From: Neocallimastix lanati (nom. inval.)
Lineage: Eukaryota > Neocallimastigomycota > Neocallimastigomycetes > Neocallimastigales > Neocallimastigaceae
DNA length: 64,000 nt
Direction: 5' to 3'
Assembly: GCA_016946835.1 (NCBI GenBank)
Contig: JACVTC010000033.1
Location: forward strand, 910,001 to 974,000
Below the pieces are notes generated by a model, which was not told the origin of the DNA, did not search any database, and worked only from the letters and a program-made list of their open reading frames with translations. Each line of letters opens with the position of its first letter. Within the stretch, counting starts at the first letter, position 1. A program made the position numbers and the translations under genes. Of the stretch, positions 26,576 through 43,981 are shown piece by piece.

Positions 26576-28802
26576 ATGAATCAGGAAAATACGACAGATG
26601 AGACAAAATCATTTGGAAGTAAATTATTCAAAAAATTAAAACCATATTTAAAGGTATATCGTAATAATAGGGATATTATTTTTACATTTTATGCGGCTGT
26701 ATATTTTTTTATTTGTACATATATAGTTAGTTTAACTAATTCATATGCAGATAGAGTAAATACAAATGTAAATAATAAAGTAAACGATACTGATTATGTT
26801 GCACCTGATGCCTTATTAAAAACTGCAAATAAAATTTATGAGAATAATTTATGGATCCCAAGGCCTATAGCGGATTATATCGTGAGAACCTCGGCAGCAT
26901 TGATTATTCTGAGAGCTCTAACTTTAAAATCTTATACCTTAACAGTAACTAGAAGAATATTGCTTGTCATGGGATTTGTATATCTTTTACGTGCTTGTTT
27001 TATTCCATTAACAGTTTTACCTACTCCATGGGTAACATGTAAAAAGGGCTATAAAGATAATATCTTTTATGATGCTTTTTTAATTGTATTGCAAATTCGT
27101 GCAGCTTGTGGTGATGTATTTTTCAGGTAAAATAATTTTATTAATATTGAATTATTCATATATATATATATTCAATATTTTATTATTATTATTATTATTA
27201 TTATTTTATATATATATATTCATATATTTTTGTTGTTATTATTATTACTATTACTATTTTATAATAATTTTTTTTTTTTAATTTGTATTTTTTCAAACTA
27301 TAATAATAATACTATATATATATATTATAATTAAATATAAAATAGTGGACATACAATTATGTTTTCTTTAAATATAGTAGAGTATTGGTATTACTGTAAA
27401 AGTTTATGGATCAATATATTAATTACAATATTGAATGTTATCGGTATGTACTCATTAATTATGGCTTCGTATCATTATAGTATTGATGTGTTATGTGCAT
27501 TTATATTTTCAGTAATGTTTTGGTCAATATATCATTGGGCAATTAGTATTCCAGAATTAGGATCCACATGGTGGGGAAATATAATTAATTATTTTGATGA
27601 TCCATTCTTTTATGAACATGCTGAATTACCTGTTACTTATGGTATATATATAATATTATATATTTTAATTTACTTAATTAAAAATAATTCATTTTTTTTT
27701 CTTCAAAAAATTCATTCTTTTAGTTATTCTTCATTATATTTTAAAATTAATAATAATAAATAATAAAATTTTTAATAATTAATTTATTTTTATATATTAT
27801 ATTATATATTAAATATGATTATTAGAACAAAATAATAATGAAGGTAATAGATCTGGTAATTTAGTGGATATTGCTGAATTATCACCAAATAGTAAATATG
27901 AAGATAATAAAATTGAAAAAGATAAACAAAGTCCTACAATAAATGAAATAACATTATTATATGAATTAAATAAAGAACAACAAAGAAAGATTAGTTTAAA
28001 AAATATTGATAAAGGTGATGAAAGCGATTATTTAGAAGAAGAGAATGTTTATAAAAGAAAATCAGTACTATCAAATACTTCTGTTGATAATATTTCAAAT
28101 ATAAATATAAATACATCTTTAAATAATGTAATGGATGTGCATCCTCAAATTATTAATGAATCAAATAAGGCGAAGATAAAAAAAGGTAAATATTTATCAC
28201 CAAATCTTGGAAATAAAGCTTATAAGTATCATTCAATGAACAGTTTAATAAGTAATAGCGATACATCAGGAGCAGGTATTCCATTTGCATTAATTAGAAA
28301 TTCAAGAGCATCCATGTCTAATTTAAGTAATGGTACGTCCTCTTCTACTCTTAGTCATCAAATAAGTATTGGTGAAAGTTCAACCAATTCAAATTCAAAT
28401 TTAAAATCAAAATCAAAATCGAAATCATTTCAAAATTTACATCGTAAGATAAGTCATGTAAAGAATTCAAGTTCTAATTCTAGTTCCAATTCAAGTTCGT
28501 CTAATAGTTCAAATAATTTAGTCATACAAGGACAAAATTTGTCAATAGTCTCAAAAGATTTATTAAAAGATAACAATTCATATTATAGTGGAAGTGGAAT
28601 TATTAAGAGTGATTCAAGAAATGATGGTAATAGTATACAAGCAAATGTATCAAATATTGATCCAAATGGAGTAACTCGATTTCAAACAAAAAGTCTAGAA
28701 TTTCTATCGGTCAATTCTATTCAAGATGATGCCTCACCTTCATCATCAAATAAAAGTAATAAAAATATTTTAAAAGACATAACAGATATTGAAAAAGTTT
28801 AG
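26576..28802 (+). CDS. Sphingomyelin synthase-like (PAP2-like C-terminal domain) membrane enzyme, 3 exons
   Basis: Exons 26576-27126, 27346-27641 and 27826-28802 sum to 1824 nt, a protein of 607 residues. Residues 1 to about 280 form a multi-pass membrane domain with about six hydrophobic segments. The family's lipid phosphotransferase motifs are present: CGDVFFSGHT with His186 (completed across intron 1) and YHYSID with His227 and Asp231. The order His-His-Asp and the four-residue gap between the last two match sphingomyelin synthases and related ceramide phosphotransferases. The likely reaction moves a phospho-headgroup from a glycerophospholipid to ceramide in Golgi or plasma membrane. The headgroup (choline, ethanolamine or inositol) cannot be read from the sequence. 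The last ~320 residues are a long hydrophilic tail rich in Ser and Asn, much longer than in animal SMS1/2, and look disordered and phosphorylatable. Confidence 0.85.
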
Positions 28803-29051
28803 AAAAATAATTACCAATAAAATAAAATAAGAAACAGAATTTATTTATTAATAATAATACCCTTGATATAATAAATATTTCATAAATTAAAATATTAATT
28901 ATTTTTTTTATTAAAAAAAAAAAAAAGTGAAACATAAAATAATACAAAATTTCATATATGTATTTGTATTTATATGTATTTTTATATTCCTGTTTTTTTA
29001 ATTGGGTTTACCTATTATATATGTTTTTATTATAATTTTTAATTTCTTTTC

Positions 29052-29086
<35 letters not shown>

Positions 29087-29463
29087 AGCATCCATAATAA
29101 TAAGCAAACAACAAAAACCTTTATTTATATAAAAATAAAAATATAAAAAAATAATATTTAACAATGAAAAAAATCAATTATATATTAATTTTTATTTTTA
29201 TCTTATTTATTATTACTATTATTTATTCATTTAATTTCATTTATTTTAAGTGAAACAATAATGATTTTTTTTTTTAAAAAAAAAATTATAATTTATTATA
29301 TTTTTTATTGATAAATAACAGCTTTTATTAATATATATCCTTAATAATTTAAGTAATTTATACTATAAAAAAAAAAAAAAAAAAAAAAGACTAAATAAAT
29401 TAAATTAAAAATTAATATATCAGGTTACAATATTTATTATATATAAATTGAAAACTCATAAAA

Positions 29464-29494
<31 letters not shown>

Positions 29495-30454
29495 TGTTTC
29501 ATGTAATACTATTATATATAGGGAAAATATATATATATATTTATATATTTTAATGATACATAATAAATAAGAATAAAATTTTATTTTAGAGATTATAACT
29601 TTTTATTTTTATATTTTTTCATTTTGATTTTCAAAAAATATAAAATTTTTTTGATTATTGATACATTAAAAATGTATACATTAATTAAAAAATGAAATTA
29701 AATTTTTATTCGATTAAGAAAAATAGAAAAAAATAAAAAAAATTTTTTTTATTTACAATTCTTTTTTTTATTTTTTAAAAATTATTTCTTTATTAAATTT
29801 TTCTTTAAATTTAATTATATATATATATTTTTTGTTTTAAAGAAAAAAATTATAATATTAATAAAAGGTAGATATAATTTAAAATAATAATAATAATAAT
29901 TTTATATAAACTGTTATTCCATACTTCAAACTTTTTTTTCTTTGAAAATTGATATAAATAATAATATTAAAAGGCTTTGAGAAAATAATTAATATTAATT
30001 CTCATATTGCTAATAATATAGAAATTTAATTTTGAAATTTTAAAATGTATTTTTCATAAAAAGATTGATTTTATATATATATTTTTTTTAAAGGGTATAA
30101 TATATATATATTATAATAAAGTTTATTAATTTATCATAATATAAATTTATATATATATATATATATATATATAAATTAATGAATATTGATAATTTATGAT
30201 AATATGTTATTAAATAAGAATTTGAAAAAATATTTATTTTATTTTTATATTTTTTTATAAAAAAAAATTGATATACTAAATTTATTTATATATTATACAT
30301 ATTATTCTAAATATATATACATTTATTTTATTCTATATATATATATTATAATTTTATTATTTTTTTTTTTTATAATATTCAAATTAAATAAAATTGAATT
30401 AAATTTTACAAATAAATTAAGAAAAAATAAAAAAATAATATAAAAAAATTGAAA
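28803..30454. other. Intergenic between the SMS-like gene and DNAJC2
   Basis: A/T simple sequence with A runs at about 29056-29083 and 29368-29387 and several TA repeats. The right end should carry the DNAJC2 promoter. No gene or RNA seen. Confidence 0.65.
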
Positions 30455-34400
<3,946 letters not shown>

Positions 34401-34551
34401 TAATGATGATAAATAAAAGTATATATATATATATATGTATAAACATATTAAAAAAAGAAACAGAATTTAAAAAAATAAATAAATAAAAAAAACTATATAT
34501 ATATATATCAACAAATAAAATAAAATGATAGATAGATAGATTGAATAAATA

Positions 34552-34597
<46 letters not shown>

Positions 34598-34735
34598 AAA
34601 AAATTAAATATATACACCAATATATAATAAATTATATATATATATTTTCTCTATTTTATATATTTATAATATTTAAATAAATATAAAAATTTTTATCTTT
34701 TCATTCATAAATTCTATGCAAATAATAATAAATAA

Positions 34736-34772
<37 letters not shown>

Positions 34773-35158
34773 AAAGTCTGTCTGTCATTTATGTCAATGA
34801 TTAATTATATTCAGTGTTTTCTAATTATTATATTATTTCAAATTGAAATTTTATTATTATAATTATTATTATAGTTAAGAGTCAGGAATTTATAGTTTAT
34901 AATTATATCAATTTTGTTAATATATTTTATGATAAAAGTGTTAACTAGTTCTAAATTAAATGCTTTTATGTTAGTACATTGAGGCTTATACATTATACAT
35001 TATTTATATTACAATATGTTTCAATCCATTTGATGCTTATTTTTCATACATTTCATATATTATTATTATAATTATTATTATTATTAAGAAATAATATTGT
35101 TTATATTTCAATATGTTAGAAAAAAATATTATGTTTAATAAAATATTTATAAAACTTT

Positions 35159-35234
<76 letters not shown>

Positions 35235-35364
35235 ATTATAGAATAATAGAATAGAATATTTTATTTTTTTAATTTTTAATTATGGATTATTAAAATTTAA
35301 AGTTTTCAAATTTTAATTAATTTTTTTTTTATTTTTATTTTTTTTATTTGTAAATTATTTTTAA

Positions 35365-35407
<43 letters not shown>

Positions 35408-35659
35408 GCGAAATATTAGAAAGAAAATATATATATATATATATAAATAATAAAGAATAGAGAATTAAAATTATAAAATAAATAAATAAATATATATATA
35501 AATTAATTATTAGAAACTTTTGGTTTTTAATCTTATTTATTTTTTTTTTATTAATTAAAATTTATCAAATATCAAAATAAAGAGCATTTAACAATTAACA
35601 CATAAAATAAAGAAAAGAGAAAAAAAAAAAAAAAAAAAGTATTTTTTAACTTTATTTAA

Positions 35660-35706
<47 letters not shown>

Positions 35707-35716
35707 TTAAATTATC
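34401..35716. other. Intergenic between DNAJC2 and ARL2BP
   Basis: Simple sequence with A runs at about 34552-34595 and 34739-34770, an (AAAT)n tract at 35157-35234 and a T run near 35370-35400. No gene seen. Confidence 0.7.
35157..35234. repeat. (AAAT)n microsatellite, about 19 units
   Basis: Perfect tetranucleotide repeat in the DNAJC2-ARL2BP spacer. Confidence 0.9.
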
Positions 35717-36259
35717 ATGTTGATTTCTGAAGGTAGATATTTTTTTTTTTTCATTTTTACATTTTATACTTATTTTTATTTATTTATTTTTATATAAATA
35801 TATTTATTCTTTTTTCTAAAAACATAGATTCTTTTTATTTAAAGATAATTTTTAAGCATAGTAAATTATTATTAAATATGACATATTTTACAAAATTAAA
35901 AGCATATCTTATTTTTTTTTCTTTTTTTCTTTTCACTTTTATTTTTTTAAAATATGTTAATATATATATATATATTTATTTATCAAATAATATATAACTG
36001 GTATACTAACATATAAATATATCTATAAATTATATAAATAATATATATATATTTTTCTTTTATTAAAAATATATTTAAATATATTGTGAAAATTATTAGA
36101 TAAAGATTCAAATACATCCTTAAACGAAGTTACCTATGAAACGTAATAATATATACATATTATTTCTTTATCGCTCTCTTTCATACACATATATAAAATG
36201 ATAAATGAAATAATCAATATTATTTATTTTATACTATAAATGTATTTTTTAAATAATAA

Positions 36260-36290
<31 letters not shown>

Positions 36291-36848
36291 TTTTAATAAA
36301 ACAATAATTTTTTATATTCTTATATATATATATATTTTTAACAATTATAATTTAAATAAAATGTCAATTTATAAAAAAAAAATGACAACGTCAATAACAC
36401 CAACAAAAATTACGTTATCACAACCTCTTTATATATAATTTTTATTGATATAATTAAATCATAATACAAACAATAATAATTACATAAACCACAACCACAA
36501 CCACAACAATAACAATAATAATAAAAAACATAAATAGTTCTTATAGTAGTAAAGACGAAAAATTTGATTCAATTATAGGAGCTATTGAAGATATTATTCT
36601 TGGTAATAAATAATAATAATGAAAAAAAAAAAAAAAAATTAAAAATAAAAATAAAATTATAAGAACTTAAGTCTCTTATAAATTATTTTTATAATTATAT
36701 TCAATATATTTATAAAAAAAAAAAAAAAATAGATGAAGAGTTCAATAATAATCAAGAAAAGTTTTTCAAGGAAAATTGTGAAATTTTTGAAGATAATGAA
36801 GAAAATAAATTAATTTATACAGATATTTTTAATAGTTATGTATGCGAA

Positions 36849-36895
<47 letters not shown>

Positions 36896-37614
36896 TATTA
36901 TATATATATACATAATATACATACTAAAATATATAAAAATAAAAAAAAAAAATTATACCATCAAATAAAAAATTTATATATAAATATTATGCATCTTGTA
37001 TATTATTAATTATTATAATCTATGATATACTAATTTATTCTTTATATATATATATATATTTAATTTTTATTAATATTAAATATAAATATAATAATAAAAA
37101 TATTATTATACCTTTTATATATACATAATACATATATATATATAATAAATTAAAATGCTATAATTATTAACATTAATAAAAAAATTTTATAGACTGAAAA
37201 AATTGAAAAATATTTAGATACAAAATTGAAACAAAAATTCAGTTGGTTTGATATGACTGAATTTCTTACCATGTTAAAGTAATTTTTTTTTTTAAAAAAA
37301 ATATTCATTTACTTATATTTATTTATACTTAATTTATATATATATACATTTATATTTAACAATAAAAAATTATCCTATTATATGATGATTATAATGATAA
37401 TGATGATGAAATATCTTTAGAGAGAGAAATGAAGAAGATATGTTTGGTGATGTATTCGACATATTAACTAGTCTCGGAGATTTCAATTCATTTAAAGAAA
37501 TGATTATTGCTTATAAAAAAGTAAATATTTAATGAGATGAAAACAATAAAATGGAATGTAATACTATTGAACATAAATATATATATATATTTAGTTAGAT
37601 AGTCAGAGAGAGAA

Positions 37615-37655
<41 letters not shown>

Positions 37656-38008
37656 ATTGATTCGATTAATTGAATAATAGTAATAGTAATTATTTTTTAA
37701 TTAATATTATCAATTTTATTACTATTATTATTTTTTTATTTTAATATTTTTTATTTTATTTTTTAAATTTTTTATTTATAATATATAAAATTTTTAAATA
37801 AAATAATATATTACTACACATAATATAAATCTTTAATTTTAATTTATATTGATATTTTTTTAGTTTAATTTAAATTTTAGTTATAATTCCTTTTTTTTTT
37901 AATTTAATTATATTTATATATATATATTTTTCATTTTAATTTTTGTAGGAAAGCCATGGAGAAGGATTTGATTTATCTGGTATTTTGATTCAAAAAGGAT
38001 TAAATTGA
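35717..38008 (+). CDS. ARL2BP: ADP-ribosylation factor-like 2-binding protein (BART domain), 7 exons
   Basis: Small effector of the GTPase Arl2, linked to cilia, centrosome and mitochondria in animals. Exons: 35717-35732, 36100-36142, 36538-36602, 36733-36839, 37193-37278, 37421-37520, 37949-38008, summing to 477 nt or 158 residues, close to the 163 of human ARL2BP. No exon exceeds 107 nt, so it is invisible to a simple frame scan. The family core is clear: D-S-I-I-G-x-I-E-D-I-I, then a helix leading to E-D-N-E-E-N-K-L-I-Y-T-D-I-F-N, then F-D-M-T-E-F-L-T-M-L and D-V-F-D-I-L-T-S-L-G-D-F-N-S-F-K-E-M, and the C-terminal G-E-G-F-D-L-S-G. The first exon encodes only MLISE plus one base; its ATG is in good position but is the least certain part. 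Most Dikarya lack this family, which fits a zoosporic fungus. Confidence 0.9.
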
Positions 38009-38929
38009 AAAAAAAAAAAAAAAAAAAAAAAAAAGAAAAAAAAGAAATTTTTTATTTTTGAACTAAAAAGAAATGAAGAAAATGAAGAAATTTCAAATTT
38101 CAAAAAAAAAAAAAAAAAGAAATAATAATAATAATAATAAATGAAATTAATATAACTATATATAAGAGGAAATTTTATTAAAAATATATCTTTTTAGTAA
38201 ACAAAAACAAAAAAACAACAAAAACAACAACAACAAAAAAAAATAATCTATTATTTATTCAATAAATTAATATTAGAAAAAAAAATATAAAAAAAAAATA
38301 ATAAAATTATAAATTAAAAAATATTAATACTAATAATAAATAATAAATACTAATAATCATGAATAAAATATAAATTATAGTAATTATAATAAATAATAAT
38401 AATAATAAAATAATAATAAATAATAATAATAAATAATAATAATAACAACAATAACAATAAATATAATAATAATAAATAAAAAAATATGATAATAATAATA
38501 ATAATAAATATTAAATATAATATTAATGATAATAAATGATAAATAATAAATATATAATATATATATATTAACCATAGTTATTAATAAATATTTTTTTTTT
38601 TTTTTGTTTTTATATTTTCAAAATTTTCATTTCTATTTTAATATTTTTATATTATATTTATTAGCATTTTTAGTATTTTTATTAATTAAAATAATAAATT
38701 AAAATAATAAAAAAAAGTTAAAGATAAATATAAAGTGAATCATTATAATCATAAGAATAATTGTCCTTTTGAAAAAGTGTTTATTTTAATATTTTTATAA
38801 TAATTATTTTATTAATTTTTTATTGATATAGTTTTCAACGAAATAGTTTCAAAAACAAAATCATGTATTAGTATTTCATTTAAAGACTTTTTAATATAAT
38901 GATAAATCTAATAACAAATAATAACTCCA
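38009..38929. other. Intergenic downstream of ARL2BP
   Basis: Starts with A-rich sequence including AAC repeats (about 38200-38240), then AAT/AAAT-type simple sequence (about 38390-38540). No gene seen. Confidence 0.65.
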
Positions 38930-39840
38930 TTCATCAAATAACAAATAATAATTCTATGTGGATAAAAATTATTATTCACATTTGTATCAGAATTTCTTCT
39001 TTTGCCTTATCGGTCAAGAAGGAGACATAGTACCTAATAATAAATATTATTATCAAAATCTTTCTCTTATCAGGAACGTTCAATTATTTCTCATGAACAA
39101 TCAGAGAAAAATTAATAAAAATTTCATCAACAAAATGAATGAATTGTCTAAATTCTTCAAATTTAGAACATAAAAGAATCCAGTATGTAAAACTAGGTAT
39201 ACTGTTACTTACATCACAACAATAGCAACATATTGGGTAACCTTATGATACCAGCTTATTTTTTATATAAGGTTTCATATTAACAAATTTGAGTCCACTT
39301 TTAATTTGTCTAATCCAAAAAAAAAAAAAAAAAAAAAAAAAAAATTCAAGAGAAAATTGCTAATATTTTAGTGACAGACGTTGAATAAAATTTTTAAAAA
39401 TAAATTTAAACTTCTTGTATTTAATTGATCTAATCTCGAGAGTATTTGTATAACGAACATTTTCCAAGTAAAACTTCTGTATTTCTCCAGGAAATTTATT
39501 ATTGTGTTTGTGTACTGTTAATCTACGTGCTTTTTTTTTTTTTTTTTTTTTTTCCATGAATAATATGAAAGTGTCGGTATATTTTTCACTAAATGAGCAA
39601 TAATATAAGAAAGACTCTTTCCACTTTTTTAAAGCCTTGAAATCATTGCCTTTGCACTAAAATTAGCAGTAGGAGGTATATTATAAATTGAAGTCTTTAA
39701 ACCCAAAACTTCAAAATAAATTTAAAAGTAGTTTGAGGTTTTTCAGTGTTTTTAGACTAGGAAGAGACTACTCTTACTATATTAAATACGTTGTAAATGA
39801 AAGATGAATTATAAATGTATTGAAGAAAAAAAAAAAAAAA
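38930..39840 (-). mobile_element. Remnant of a LINE reverse-transcriptase C-terminus (tentative)
   Basis: About 900 bases of mixed composition, standing out from the A/T background but with no long frame. Read on the - strand, short stretches fit the end of a fungal LINE ORF2: near 39680-39630 a segment with I-P-P-T-A-N-F-S-A-K-A and then A-L-K-K-W-K-E-S-F, recalling the conserved PP...A.R...LK.W block after the RT domain; near 39210-39110 a cysteine-rich stretch (I-C-C-Y-C-C-D) followed by I-L-L-C-S-K-F-E-E-F-R, recalling the terminal CCHC-like motif. Two long homopolymers (about 39317-39344 A and 39532-39552 T) have expanded inside it. Frameshifts and stops are frequent. The match is from memory of LINE consensus features and could be wrong. 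Confidence 0.4.
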
Positions 39841-40403
39841 AAAAAAGATCTTTTTAAAATTTTTAACAATTTTAAATTCTTTTAATTTTCTTAATTTAAA
39901 AATATAAATTAAATTCAATAATTTTCAATTTGATTCATTTGAAAAGATTGTAGACTGTATTGATTATTAATAATAAATAAACTAATATTAATAAATAAAA
40001 AAATTAATTTTTTATTTTTATTTTTATTTTTTATGTTAAACTAGGAATATTTTCTTTTTTTACCATTCCTAATATTATTAAGTGAATAAGTAAAATAAAA
40101 TTCTTTATTATTATTTATGTACGATGAAAATTACAAAATTTTCTAAATATTTATTTTTTAGAGTAATAATTTTAAATAAATTAGTATATATATTTATTTA
40201 TTTTTAATAGTTTATTTAGTTGCTTTTAAATATCTTTATTATCTATATATTTTATATATATACAAGAAAATTTTTTATATAATTGTATTTATTAAAATAT
40301 ATATTTCAAATATTTTATTATATTTATAAAACAAAATTATTTTTTTTATTATTTATTTTTATTTGGGAAGGTAGAATTATTATATTATTATTAATTATTG
40401 CTA

Positions 40404-40434
<31 letters not shown>

Positions 40435-40605
40435 CATTTAAAAAAAAAGAAAAGGAAAAAAGAATAAATAGCAATAAAGAAATTAATATAATAATAATAA
40501 TTTATAATTTATAATATTATTTATAAATATAATAAATATATAAAAAATAATGTATTTTTTTTTTTTTTTTTTTCAAAAAAAAAAAAATTAAAGATTATTT
40601 TATAT

Positions 40606-41990
40606 TTATAAACGAAGAGATAATATAGAGCGAACATCTTCAACGAATCTTAAAGCGTCCAAAAAAGGTAAAAGATTTAATAATTCTCTATCCTTTGGAT
40701 CATTAATCCATGTTTCAATAGGTATTCCATTCTCTTTATTTATTTCAAATGAAAATGTTGAATTATCTACTAAACAAATTTTTGATAAATCTTTCTCTAT
40801 GACTTGTAAATCTTTCATGTATATTCCATTTCGAAATTGGCATGACTTTTAATATAAAACAGCAATTATAAATTATTAATTATATATTTATATACATATA
40901 ATATTACAATAGAATAATTATAAATAAATTTAATTTACAATAAAAAAATAATATTAAAAAATTAATATTAAAAAATTAATAATTATATAATTTTTATTTT
41001 TATTTTAATTTTTATCATCTACATATATTGGATTCTATTTATTCTTACCTCTCTGAAATAACGTTTAGAAAATATTTTCTTTTCAGGATCTAAATAATCA
41101 ATAACAGGATCAGCATATTCCTTCAATGAAGCAGTAAACACCACTACTTTATACCATTCACTAACCTTTTTCAAGAAACTGTCAACATAGGGTCTCTTAT
41201 AGACATAGTATAAACAAATATGTTTATCTAGTAAAACCTCAATCATATAATCATGATTTCTTGAACCACGTGAAGTAGAATGAATAAGAGTTTCATCTAA
41301 ATCTAATACTAATACTTTTTTTTCTTTTCTTTTTCTACGAATAGCTGTGGAAGGGTTACGCCTTATTTTACAAAGTTGTTTTGATTCTATTTCCTTGGTA
41401 TTATTGACTTCCTTATTTGTTTCCATTTTAACATTATTGTTATCATCAATTGATGATTTTTTTTTATTTTCAGTTTGTTTATTTTTTGTTTCCTCTTTTC
41501 CATCTTTATTAGCTTTTGTATTTTTATTGGAATTTTGAATGGATGTTTTATTCTTCTCATTATTATTATTTACATTACTGGTATCTTTTGTTATTATTTT
41601 GGTACTACTACGTAATTCTTTTTTATTATTAGTATTTACAGAGGTTGCTATTATTGCTTTATCATTGATCTCAATGTTAGTATTATTTATCTTTTTTTCA
41701 GATCGATCTTGAGGTATTGAGTTAGCATCAGTAAATTCCTCATTAACTTTACAAATAGAGGAAGAAGTTGAAGATGAGGAAGAAGATGAGGAAGAAGATG
41801 AGGAAGAAGATACCGAAGAAGAAGATGAAACTATGTTTGATTTTCTTTTAGTAACTTTTGATGTTGTAGTTGTATTTGAAATAGAGATAGCATTACTTCT
41901 TAAATTAAATATAAAAAACAAAAGTTTTTTAATATAAAGAACTATTATATACAAAAGAAACATTAAGGATTTTCTATTGCATTGATTCAT
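40606..41990 (-). CDS. NEM1: Nem1/CTDNEP1-type (Dullard) nuclear-envelope protein phosphatase, 2 exons
   Basis: HAD-family FCP1-like Ser/Thr phosphatase. Nem1 with Spo7 dephosphorylates and activates lipin/Pah1 at the ER and nuclear envelope. Exons on -: 41049-41990 and 40606-40845, summing to 1182 nt or 393 residues. Residues about 7-30 are a hydrophobic membrane anchor, as in Nem1. Residues about 40-220 are a Ser-, Asn- and Lys-rich linker with a long Ser run. The catalytic domain follows: VLVLDLDETLIHS with nucleophile Asp230 and Asp232, then the basic Y-K-R-P-Y-V-D-S-F-L block, VVVFTAS, YFRESC across the intron, and CLVDNSTFSFEINKENGIPI, ending with the family's LL.LLPFLD.L. Length is between animal CTDNEP1 (about 244) and yeast Nem1 (446). 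No Spo7 partner is seen in the window. Confidence 0.93.
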
Positions 41991-42626
41991 TTTATATAAA
42001 TATTTTCACTTTTTTTTTTTTTTAATAATAAATTATTCTTTGTGATATAATATATAACTTAATTTAAGTTTTATTTATTAATTATTTAATTGAAAATGAT
42101 AGATCTAATTATATTATCTTTATATTAATAATATATATTATATTCAAAATATAAAGAATTCTATAATAACTAATAATATTATATTCTTTTTTAATGTATT
42201 AATATAATAATACTATCTTATAGAATAAAATAATAAAAAAAAAAAAAAAAAAAGATAAAATAAAATAGTATTTTATTACTTTTATATTTTATATTATAAA
42301 TATAAAAATATATTATTTTAATTTAATTTTATTTTATTTTATAATATTTTAAATAATAACTTGACTTATTTGTTTGATAATAAGAAATTTTTATTTTATT
42401 ATCTTTAAAATATTAAATAATTTTTTCTGCTGAATATTCAGTATTTTAATTTAAATTATATTTATTGGTATTAAAATATAAAGATGGTATATTGAAAAGA
42501 TAAAATATAGAGGGGTGTATAGATAACAAATAACAATTTTACTGTATTTATTATTAATTTTTAAATATATTAGGTTTTATTTTTTTTTTTATATATATTA
42601 TTTTTTTATTTAATTTTTTGTTTATT

Positions 42627-42661
<35 letters not shown>

Positions 42662-43916
42662 TTGTATTTGTTTTTGCTTAATTTGGTTGTTTGTTTAAAA
42701 TAAAAAAAAAAAGATTGATATTTCTGCGTGTAAAATCTATTTAATTATATATAAAAATATAGTAATATTTTAATATTTATGTATTGTAAAAAAAAAAAAA
42801 TAAAAAAAAAAAATAAATGTATATATTAAATATAAATATAATTAAATAAATTTGTCTTAAGTTATTGGGGATGTTTAATTTTTAAATTTATCTTCTTTTT
42901 AATCAAAATATATATATATAATAAAATAAAGATATAAAAAATAACAATAAAATACAATAATAAAAATTATAACTATTTTTAAGGTATATAAGTATTTTTT
43001 TAAAAAAAACTTTTTGAAATAACTACGTAATATGTTTTATAAATATTACTAAAACAATGAAATAATAAATATAATAAAAAAAAATAAAAAAATAAAAATT
43101 TATATTTAAAATGTTTATAAAATATATATAAGAGTAATCTTCAGGATTTTGTATTTATATTACCTTTTTTTAATATATTTGATTTTTAAGAATAAAAAAA
43201 GGGTATTTATTTTTTTTACTTCTTTTTTGTATTTAAAGATAAATAATATATTCTATCTCTATATATTTTATTTATATAGTTTCTTTTTTTATATGGTTTT
43301 TTATTTTTTTTTATTTTTTTTTTTGATTTAGTTAAAAATATAAATTTAATAATTTATGATATAATTGAAAAATTAGATATATATAATTATAATAATATTG
43401 AATATAATCAATTTGTTGTACTATTGTTGTAATAATATAAATTGACAACCATATTTTTTTTTTTTTTTGTTTTGTTTTGTTTTTTGTTTTTTGTTATTTG
43501 TTTTTATTTTTTATTTTGAAATAATGTTCCAGTTTTGTAATGTTTTAAATAATAATAATTTTAATTAATTGATATTTTCTACTAAAATATTATTTATATA
43601 TTATTATTATATTTTTTAAATAAATTTCCTTTAAAATTAATTGGTATAATAATTTTACTTTTAAATATCTTTTCTTTACTTTGATATTTTATTTTCTCTA
43701 TTATCTTTTTCTTATTTTAATTGATTTAGTTTTTTTTTTTTTTTTAAAAAAAAATTGAAGTATATAAAAAAAATTTTTATATATACGATACAAAAAAAAT
43801 TTTTTTTATATTTATAAAAGTATAATAAATAAATTTTTTAAATTATATTTAAATTATTATATATTTTGTTATTATTTATAATATTTCCTAAAAATTATAT
43901 CATTAACCATATTTTT

Positions 43917-43917
<1 letters not shown>

Positions 43918-43980
<63 letters not shown>

Positions 43981-43981
43981 T
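43918..43981. repeat. (ATTT)n microsatellite, about 16 units
   Basis: Perfect tetranucleotide repeat in intergenic DNA, the same unit as the tracts at 22264-22336 and (on the other strand) 35157-35234. Confidence 0.9.
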
